In this document: positions 58,206-64,000 of the stretch, one piece after another
How the letters are laid out: every line of letters starts with the position of its first letter
Numbering within the stretch: position 1 is the stretch's first letter
Assembly (NCBI RefSeq): GCF_006864535.1
Contig: NZ_QHLL01000006.1
Span: 62,001 to 126,000 of the forward strand
Direction: 5' to 3'
Source of the DNA: Campylobacter sp. MIT 12-8780
GTDB taxonomy: Bacteria > Campylobacterota > Campylobacteria > Campylobacterales > Campylobacteraceae
Length of the DNA: 64,000 bases
Notes under the pieces: model-generated
Database searches by the model: none
Seen by the model: the letters and a program-made list of their open reading frames with translations, nothing else
What the model was told of the DNA's origin: nothing
Program-made: the position numbers and the translations under genes

Positions 58206-58211
58206 ATTATA
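58206..58211 (-). promoter_or_regulatory. Putative -10 element (TATAAT) for metE-metF
   Basis: Minus-strand TATAAT about 28 bases before the metE start, with ribosome-binding site GAAAGGAAAAAT. No methionine-type riboswitch or clear operator was seen in the 108-base gap. Confidence 0.5.
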
Positions 58212-58286
58212 CTATAAATTTATATTGAAATAAATCTTTTTTTGCTTTAAAAATGCAAATTTCTCCTCCTTTCCTAGAACTAAAAC

Positions 58287-59546
58287 TTAGTCTAATTCTC
58301 TTTTCTTTGGTATTAAAATCACGCAAACAATAGCTATTATCATAAGCATAGCAAAATACATAAAAAAGCCATCTTCAATGCCATTTGCTTTAAACTGCAA
58401 GGCAATATAATTTGCCGAGCCTCCAAAGCAAGCTGCAGCTATGGTGTAGCTAAAACCTGTGCCTAAAGCACGAACATGCGGTGGAAAAAGTGTTGTTTTG
58501 AAAATTCCAGCTACAGCGCTATAAAAGCTTAAGAAAAAGCACATTAAAGCAACTATAGCAAAAAGTTCAAAAGCATTGCTTAATCCTTTCATGAGTACAA
58601 AAAGCGGGTAGATACCAATTAAAGCAAATATACAAAAGATAAGTAAAGAAGTTTTTAAACCTATCTTATCGCTTAATGCTCCCATAAAAGGCACGAGAAT
58701 AAAAAGCAAGCTTAAGCTTCCTAGCATGATATTGTTAGCTGTGTGCGCATCTATACCATTGTTAATCATAAATACTTTAGCATACACAGTGATAATATAA
58801 TATGCCGGAGAACATCCAGCTGTAATGCCAAGCACAAGCAAAATACTTTTATAGGATTTAAAAAGCTCTTTAAAACTTCCTCTATCCTGATATTTTTTAA
58901 GCTCTTCATTTGAATTATCATGCATAAAAGTTCGTACAAGTAAGCTTGTAAGAGCCAAAATTCCACCTATAAAAAATAACACCCTCCAACCCCAAGTTCT
59001 CATCTGTTCATCGTTGATAAATAAAAATAAAAAACTAATACTAGCTACTGCTAAAAGCTGTCCGCCTATCAAGGTAAAATATTGAAAAGATGAATAAAAT
59101 CCCTTTTTACCCTTTGGAGCTATTTCACTTAAATAAGCTGCTGCTATGCCGTATTCTCCACCAACAGCTAATCCTTGTATAAGTCTAGCAATGAGCAAAA
59201 GTACGATAGCTAAATCACCAATTGTGTCTTTATCAGGTAAAAAAGCTATACAAAAAGAGCCAATTGCCATAAAAACTATACTTACAACCATAGAATTTTT
59301 ACGTCCTATTTTATCAGCAAAGGAGCCAAAGATGATACTTCCTATAGGTAAGCACAAGAATCCTGCTGCAAAAACACCAAAAACAGCAATTTGTTGCACC
59401 AAAGGTGAGTTTGCGTTTGAAAAATTATGCGCAAAATAGACTGCTGCAAAACCATAAATATAAAAATCAAACCACTCAACTAAGTTTCCACTACTTGCTG
59501 CTATCACTGAGCTTAAACGCTTTTTGTGTGATATGTTGCTATTCAT
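58287..59546 (-). CDS. MFS transporter, metabolite:H+ symporter (MHS/KgtP-like) family
   Basis: A 419-residue transporter with 12 membrane segments. The MFS loop motif FADKIGRKNS after segment 2 and the MHS feature NLVEWFDFYIYGF near the N terminus place it with alpha-ketoglutarate, citrate, proline or shikimate symporters. The substrate cannot be fixed. It starts after AAAGGACTAAAAAA, with a minus-strand TATAAT at 59570-59575. It is oriented like the following sulfur genes but separated by a hairpin. Confidence 0.82.
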   Translation of the reverse strand: MNSNISHKKRLSSVIAASSGNLVEWFDFYIYGFAAVYFAHNFSNANSPLVQQIAVFGVFAAGFLCLPIGSIIFGSFADKIGRKNSMVVSIVFMAIGSFCIAFLPDKDTIGDLAIVLLLIARLIQGLAVGGEYGIAAAYLSEIAPKGKKGFYSSFQYFTLIGGQLLAVASISFLFLFINDEQMRTWGWRVLFFIGGILALTSLLVRTFMHDNSNEELKKYQDRGSFKELFKSYKSILLVLGITAGCSPAYYIITVYAKVFMINNGIDAHTANNIMLGSLSLLFILVPFMGALSDKIGLKTSLLIFCIFALIGIYPLFVLMKGLSNAFELFAIVALMCFFLSFYSAVAGIFKTTLFPPHVRALGTGFSYTIAAACFGGSANYIALQFKANGIEDGFFMYFAMLMIIAIVCVILIPKKRELD

Positions 59547-59585
59547 TTTTTTAGTCCTTTTATGAAACTATTATACTTTTATAAA

Positions 59586-59609
59586 GGCTAGCCCTTATAA
59601 AGCCTAGCC
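59586..59609 (-). terminator. Hairpin between the LLM operon and the MFS gene
   Basis: GGCTAG and CTAGCC form a 6-bp stem with a 12-base loop, 37 bases beyond the stop of the last LLM gene. It also overlaps the -35 region of the MFS promoter, so it may serve as terminator and regulatory site. The T-run on the minus strand is poor. Confidence 0.45.
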
Positions 59610-59645
59610 AACTCTTGTTTTTTTGTTTGTATTTTCATCTAATCT

Positions 59646-60665
59646 TTAAAGTAAAACAAAGACCTCCTTAGCGATATATTCAAGTTCTTCTTTCATATTT
59701 GCACATTGAATGATGATAAGATCAAGCCCAGCTTTTTCATACTCTTTTATCTTAGCTGCAATTTGTGCTGGAGTGCCAATAAGTCTTGGACGCAAGCCAC
59801 GATTTGAAACGCTATATTCTTCTTTGGAAAGCTCTACATCTAAATTTGAATTATTGGTAAAATCCTGATATGAGTTTGCATAAACTGCTTCATCTTTTAT
59901 AGTGGTGATTTTTTGAAGTTCTTTTAAGGCTTGTTCTTCAGTATCTCTTGCTATAACATAAGCAGCCATACCAAAGCCTTTAAATTCTTTTAAGCCTGCC
60001 TTAGCGCGTCTTGCTTTCATATCTTTTATTTTTGCTTCTACCTCATCTACACTGCCTCCGTGCATAAGGTAAAAGTCTGCAAATTGCGTGATAGCATTGC
60101 GTCCTGTTTCACTTTCTCCGCCTGCATAAATAAGAGGCTGTGTGCTTGGTTTTGGCTCATTGAAAGAATCTTTAAATTCAAAATACTTGCCCTTAAAGCT
60201 AAAAGGACTTTTGCTCCAAAAGCCTTTTAAAATTTGAGCATATTCACTTAAAAAAGTGTATCTATCATCATGAGCCTTAAAATCAATGCCAAATTGCCTT
60301 GCTTCTTCTTCCCACCACGCTGAGACAAGATTTATACTAAAGCGATGGTTTGAAATTTGAGCTAAGGTGGTAAGTTCTTTTGCTGTGGTTGCTACTTGGT
60401 GGTATTGTGGGCGAAGTGCAGCCAGGATTTCAATCTTTTGCGTAATGCTAGCAAGTGCTGTAGCTATAGCCCAAGCATCAAGACAAGCTGCTTTATGTCC
60501 TTTAATATCATTTAAATACAATTCTGGCACCAAAGTAAGGCTGTAGCCTAGCTTTTCAGCCTTTAAGGTTAAATCCTTAATATACTCCCAAGAACACTGC
60601 GTGGTATCATCATCAACATTTCTAAGCCATGAGCCAAAAACTGGGCTCCAGTATCCAAATTTCAT
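59646..60665 (-). CDS. LLM class flavin-dependent monooxygenase (SsuD/YtmO-like)
   Basis: A 339-residue bacterial-luciferase-fold enzyme. SVNLVSAWWEEEARQFG and PLIYAGGESETGR are typical of alkanesulfonate-type LLM monooxygenases using reduced FMN. It overlaps the ATP-grasp gene by four bases (ATGA), and the whole group shares one direction. In Bacillus, related YtmO and YtnJ enzymes oxidatively cleave S-modified cysteines, suggesting a role in organosulfur salvage; the substrate is not known. A separate flavin reductase is not in the window. Confidence 0.8.
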   Translation of the reverse strand: MKFGYWSPVFGSWLRNVDDDTTQCSWEYIKDLTLKAEKLGYSLTLVPELYLNDIKGHKAACLDAWAIATALASITQKIEILAALRPQYHQVATTAKELTTLAQISNHRFSINLVSAWWEEEARQFGIDFKAHDDRYTFLSEYAQILKGFWSKSPFSFKGKYFEFKDSFNEPKPSTQPLIYAGGESETGRNAITQFADFYLMHGGSVDEVEAKIKDMKARRAKAGLKEFKGFGMAAYVIARDTEEQALKELQKITTIKDEAVYANSYQDFTNNSNLDVELSKEEYSVSNRGLRPRLIGTPAQIAAKIKEYEKAGLDLIIIQCANMKEELEYIAKEVFVLL

Positions 60666-61654
60666 TGTAACTCCTTTTTAAGTTCATTGTGCAAAAACTG
60701 CACCAGGGTATCAAGTGCTCCTTTTTCTCCTTTTTGACGCAAGTTTTGTTCTATTTTTTCATTGTAATTGGTGTTTGTGTTGATATCATATATCACGCAT
60801 TCATCTTGCGGCGTTTCTATGAACTCAACTCCAGCTACTTCTATGCTGTGGAGTTTTAAAAAAGCTTCAAGCTCCTTGATAAGAGGTGTATTAGCGTATA
60901 TATCTTTTCTAAGGCTGAATTTTTCATTTGAGCCTAGTTCGCATGCTGCGTTTGCAAATTCGGGTAATTGTTGCTGATTTTCAAGTTCGCAAGATTGAGC
61001 TGGACAAAGCTTAAAACTGCCCCCACTTGTATCAACCCTTAAAGCATAATGAAAGCTTGAGCCTATAAATTCAAGCCTTGTGATTGAAAAATCCTTGCTT
61101 TGAATATATTCTTGAATCAAAGTAATACCATCAACCGCAGGTTCAAATTCACTTGAGTGTATATATGTCTTAAAATCCTTCAAACTCTCAAAACGTCTTA
61201 CCCCAAGCCCTTTTCCACCTTGATTATGTTTGGTGATAAAAGGTGTTTGAAAGTTTTTTGCAACTTCAAGCAAATCCTCTTTTCCAAATACTGCTTGAGT
61301 TTTTGGCGTTTTAAAGCCAAATTTCTCTAAGGCGAGATATTGAGCGACTTTGCTTACTTCAAGTTCAAGCACATGAAGAGGGTTAATCACCCTTGCGTTG
61401 TGGTGTTTAAGCCAGCTTAATATAGCTCTTGCATACTCTTTTGCAAAAAAATGATCTCTTGTGTGACTTGAGGCGCTAAAACGAGAGAAAAATACCCCTT
61501 TTGGTGGCTTTTTGTTAAGATCGATGCTACCTTGCGTAAGGGGAATTTCGCCAAATTCAACACCAGCTCTTTTAAATGCTTCTTTAAGAGGAATGAGCCA
61601 TTCTTCATTTTCATGCAGGATATAAATTCCTTCTTTTAAATCATTATAAAGCAT
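60662..61654 (-). CDS. ATP-grasp ligase (RimK/glutathione-synthase-like)
   Basis: A 330-residue protein with the ATP-grasp fold. The nucleotide-binding glycine loop is KHNQGGKGLGVRRFES, and the metal/phosphate-binding end is VEFIETPQDECVIYDINTNTNYNE. Members join an acid to an amine via acyl-phosphate. It lies in an operon between two LLM monooxygenases, starting inside the LLM stop (TAATG) and overlapping the next by four bases. It could conjugate or activate the sulfur compound; this coupling is inferred. Confidence 0.8.
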   Translation of the reverse strand: MLYNDLKEGIYILHENEEWLIPLKEAFKRAGVEFGEIPLTQGSIDLNKKPPKGVFFSRFSASSHTRDHFFAKEYARAILSWLKHHNARVINPLHVLELEVSKVAQYLALEKFGFKTPKTQAVFGKEDLLEVAKNFQTPFITKHNQGGKGLGVRRFESLKDFKTYIHSSEFEPAVDGITLIQEYIQSKDFSITRLEFIGSSFHYALRVDTSGGSFKLCPAQSCELENQQQLPEFANAACELGSNEKFSLRKDIYANTPLIKELEAFLKLHSIEVAGVEFIETPQDECVIYDINTNTNYNEKIEQNLRQKGEKGALDTLVQFLHNELKKELQ

Positions 61655-63036
61655 TATTTACCCTTTATTCTATATGAGTTTGCATTATGTTTTTCATCAA
61701 GCCTATCGCCCTTGCCAAAGAGTTTGTTTCTAAGGCTTCCACTTGTGTATTCTAATTTATAAGAACCTCTTTTTTGAAGTTCAGGCACGATGAACTCAAC
61801 CACATCTTCAAAGGTGCCAGGCGTTGTTGCATAGGCTAGGTTAAAGCCATCTGCGTCGCTGTATTCTACAAGTCTTTCAAGCTCAGTCGCAACTTCTTTA
61901 GCCCCACCTATGATCTTTTGTCCTAAGGCTCCAATGCCTGCTATTTTTATAAGCTCTCTTAAGGTCCAGTCCTTGCCCTCATCAGTTCTACTTTTTGCAA
62001 ATTCTTCCACCTTGCCTAAAATGGCGTTTGATTTTATATGACTTAGTTTGTCATCAAGGGCGTATTTGCCAAGATTTTCTCCAAGCCAGCCAGAATTAAG
62101 CACCAAAGAGCCTTCCTCGCTCACATAGCTTAATAAGTCTTTGTATTTTGCCCTAGCTAAAGCCTCTGTTTTATCAGTGATGATGGTTGCTAGCACATAA
62201 ATTTTTGCGCTATAAGGATCGCGTCCTGCTTTGACAAGAGCCTCACGCACTTGTTTGACTGCTGTTTTGGTGTATTCTTTAGCTATGGGAGCGATGAAGA
62301 TGGCTTCAGCGTGTTTTGCTGCAAATTCAAGCCCTCTTGGACTATTGCCTGCTTGAAAAAGCACAGGTGTTCTTTGAATGCTTGGCTCACAAACATGAAA
62401 ACCAGGCACCTCAAAATACTTGCCCTTGTGTTTGATAGCATGAATTTTATTTGGATCAGCAAAAATACCATTTTTCTTATCTAAAACAACAGCATCATCT
62501 TCCCAAGAGCCTTCCAGTAGCTTATAAATCACTTCCATGTATTCATCAGCTAAAGCATATCTTTCATCATGAGGCAGTTCTTTTTCGCCTAAATTTGCAT
62601 TTGCACTCGGTAAATAGCCTGTTACGATGTTCCAGCCTACGCGTCCTTTGGTGAGATGATCTAAGGTTGAAAGCCTTCTAGCAAAAGGAAAAGGCTGTTC
62701 AAAAGCCACTCCAGCAGTGATGCCAAAGCCTAAATTTTGTGTAACGCTTGCGCCTATAGCAGCAAGTTGAATGGGATCATTTACCGGAGTTTGCACCGCT
62801 CCTCTTAAGGCTGCATCAGCTGAGTTATTGTAAATATCATATACGCCTAAAACATCAGCAATGAAAATGGCATCAAATAGCCCTTTTTCAGCAATCTTAG
62901 CGATATTTTGCCAATACTCAATGTCCTTATATCTTAAAGCCTCATCATTTGGATAACGCCAAAGTCCAGCACTTAAGTGAGTGATACAATTCATTTCAAA
63001 GGCGTTAAAATGGATTTGTTTTTTGTTTTTACTCAT
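61654..63036 (-). CDS. LLM class monooxygenase, NtaA/SnaA/DszA family (YtnJ-like)
   Basis: A 460-residue flavin monooxygenase. Early features are HLSAGLWRYPNDEALRYKD and FDAIFIADVLGVYDIYN; the middle has GRVGWNIVTGYL and PVLFQAGNSPRG, typical of NtaA/SnaA/DszA proteins, which need a reduced-FMN supply. In B. subtilis the relatives YtnJ and YxeK degrade S-(2-succino)cysteine. It lies 20 bases after the binding-protein gene. The particular substrate is unknown. Confidence 0.82.
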   Translation of the reverse strand: MSKNKKQIHFNAFEMNCITHLSAGLWRYPNDEALRYKDIEYWQNIAKIAEKGLFDAIFIADVLGVYDIYNNSADAALRGAVQTPVNDPIQLAAIGASVTQNLGFGITAGVAFEQPFPFARRLSTLDHLTKGRVGWNIVTGYLPSANANLGEKELPHDERYALADEYMEVIYKLLEGSWEDDAVVLDKKNGIFADPNKIHAIKHKGKYFEVPGFHVCEPSIQRTPVLFQAGNSPRGLEFAAKHAEAIFIAPIAKEYTKTAVKQVREALVKAGRDPYSAKIYVLATIITDKTEALARAKYKDLLSYVSEEGSLVLNSGWLGENLGKYALDDKLSHIKSNAILGKVEEFAKSRTDEGKDWTLRELIKIAGIGALGQKIIGGAKEVATELERLVEYSDADGFNLAYATTPGTFEDVVEFIVPELQKRGSYKLEYTSGSLRNKLFGKGDRLDEKHNANSYRIKGK

Positions 63037-63056
63037 AATTTTTCCTTTATTTTCTT

Positions 63057-63833
63057 TTAAAAAGTTGGTATCACTGCGCCTTTGAAGTTGGCATTGATAT
63101 AAGCTTTTATTTTCTCAGTTTGCAAAGCTTTGATAAGAGCTTGAGTTTTAGGGCTTTTTTCATTGCCTTGTTTTACTACAACATAGTTTGCATACTCACT
63201 TTGCGTACTTTCAAGCACAAGGGCATCTTTGGCTGGATTAAAACCAGCTTGTAGGGCAAAATTTCCATTAATCACCGCAAAATCCACATCTTCAAGGCTT
63301 CTTACAAGTTGAGCGTCTTTAATTTCTACGAATTTAAGCTCAAGTGTGTTTTCACTTATGTCAAGTGGGGTAGCAAGCTCGCTTTTTTTAAGCTTGATTA
63401 TGCCTGTGCTAGCAAGGATTTGCAAGGCTCTTGCTTCATTGGTAGGATTATTTGGTATAGCAACCCTCGCACCTTTTTGAGGCTTAAATTCTTTAAATTT
63501 ATTTGAATACACGCCCATAGGTTCAAGATGAATGCTTGAAACTGCTACAAGCTTGGTATTATGAGCCTTGTTAAACTCGGTTAAATAAGGCTTGTGCTGA
63601 AAATAATTTGCATCAAGAGAGCCATTATCAGTAGCGATATTTGGTTGCACCCCATCAGTAAATTCAAAAATTTCAAGCACATAACCTTCTTTTTCAAGTT
63701 CAGGCTTGATTTGTTCTAAGATAAGAGCATGAGGCGTTGGCACAGCCCCAACCTTTAAAGGTTCAAGAGCCAAAGCTGTATTTATAGTGCTAAAAATAGC
63801 TAAAATAAAAACAAAAACATTAAACTTAAGCAT
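63057..63833 (-). CDS. NlpA/MetQ family ABC transporter substrate-binding protein
   Basis: A 258-residue binding protein with a signal peptide (MLKFNVFVFILAIFSTINTALA) but no lipobox cysteine, so it may be soluble rather than the usual MetQ lipoprotein. Family features are LKVGAVPTPHALILEQIKPE, LDANYFQHKPYL and ARVAIPNNPTNEARAL. It would bind methionine or a related sulfur amino-acid derivative for import. No partner permease or ATPase is within the window. It overlaps the upstream truncated gene by eight bases. Confidence 0.85.
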   Translation of the reverse strand: MLKFNVFVFILAIFSTINTALALEPLKVGAVPTPHALILEQIKPELEKEGYVLEIFEFTDGVQPNIATDNGSLDANYFQHKPYLTEFNKAHNTKLVAVSSIHLEPMGVYSNKFKEFKPQKGARVAIPNNPTNEARALQILASTGIIKLKKSELATPLDISENTLELKFVEIKDAQLVRSLEDVDFAVINGNFALQAGFNPAKDALVLESTQSEYANYVVVKQGNEKSPKTQALIKALQTEKIKAYINANFKGAVIPTF

Positions 63834-64000
63834 TTACCACCTCCTTAGTAAAGTTAAATCTATCAAGCAAATCGCTATGATGAGCTTTTGCAACATCAGG
63901 GTGGCTTCTAAGCATTCTTTTAAAATAATTTTCTGCCACATTTCTTAAAAGCGGATTTTTAGGATCAGTATCTACGCCTTTTGCTTCTTTAGCAAACTCA
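63826..64000 (-). CDS. Unidentified C-terminal gene fragment at the window edge
   Basis: An open frame runs from the right edge to a TAA at 63826-63828 and codes for at least 57 residues, ending in LLDRFNFTKEVVNA. A stretch PKNPLLRNVAENYFKRMLRS is helical. It overlaps the binding-protein start by eight bases, so it belongs to the same operon. I do not recognise the family from this tail; an acyl-CoA-dehydrogenase-type (SfnB/DszC) partner would suit the context but is a guess. Confidence 0.6.
   Translation of the reverse strand, partial: EFAKEAKGVDTDPKNPLLRNVAENYFKRMLRSHPDVAKAHHSDLLDRFNFTKEVVNA

Overview
The window is chromosomal DNA from an epsilonproteobacterium of the genus Campylobacter. 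It is AT-rich, and it holds a complete N-glycosylation (pgl) locus in an order close to that I recall for C. jejuni. It also has the typical Campylobacter neighbourhoods spoT-tyrS-amiA-mnmC, msrB/pssA/ftsH/prmA/cheY and purM/coaE/dapF. Several genes and arrangements differ from what I recall of C. jejuni NCTC 11168: sodC, a nickel/peptide ABC operon inside pgl, a type IIG-like restriction gene, and an ilv operon with a short regulatory subunit. A related species such as the C. upsaliensis/C. helveticus group is therefore likely, but the species is inferred, not proven.

Layout. 1-6837: spoT (cut by the edge), tyrS, an FMN dioxygenase, the amidase amiA and mnmC. 6838-9292: a leader peptide ending in Cys-Met-Cys-Leu, then a three-gene polar amino-acid ABC importer, probably for cystine or cysteine. 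9289-18231: marC, msrB, a DUF455 ferritin-like protein, a type IIG-like restriction-methylation protein, then pssA, a Psd-related protein, ftsH, prmA and cheY. 18358-38266: the pgl locus on the minus strand (gne, pglK, H, I, J, B, A, C, D, E, F, G). It is interrupted twice: by a five-gene Nik/oligopeptide ABC operon between pglA and pglC, and by an opposite-strand small membrane protein behind a T21 tract between gne and pglK. 38430-43078: a DUF945-like protein, rarA, a class C26 amidotransferase and an amino-acid permease. 43200-46455: an attenuator-controlled branched-chain amino-acid operon (leader, large and small acetolactate synthase subunits, ilvC). 46589-50775: an ATPase-like protein, a Bax-like glucosaminidase, dapF, coaE and purM. 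50772-54001: two tandem heptosyltransferase-like genes, the second out of frame at a G7 tract, and an SbmA/BacA transporter. 54366-58178: sodC and metE-metF. 58287-64000: an MFS symporter and a putative organosulfur salvage operon (NlpA-type binding protein, two LLM flavin monooxygenases around an ATP-grasp ligase, and a truncated upstream gene).

How it works together. The pgl genes make UDP-diNAcBac (F, E, D), build the heptasaccharide on undecaprenyl phosphate (C, A, J, H, I), flip it (K) and transfer it to protein (B). Sulfur is a recurring theme: a Cys-coded leader before an importer, metEF, and the LLM operon. Two short leader peptides have codon content that matches the pathway they precede, and a third is more speculative. 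No rRNA, tRNA, CRISPR array, insertion sequence or prophage was seen.
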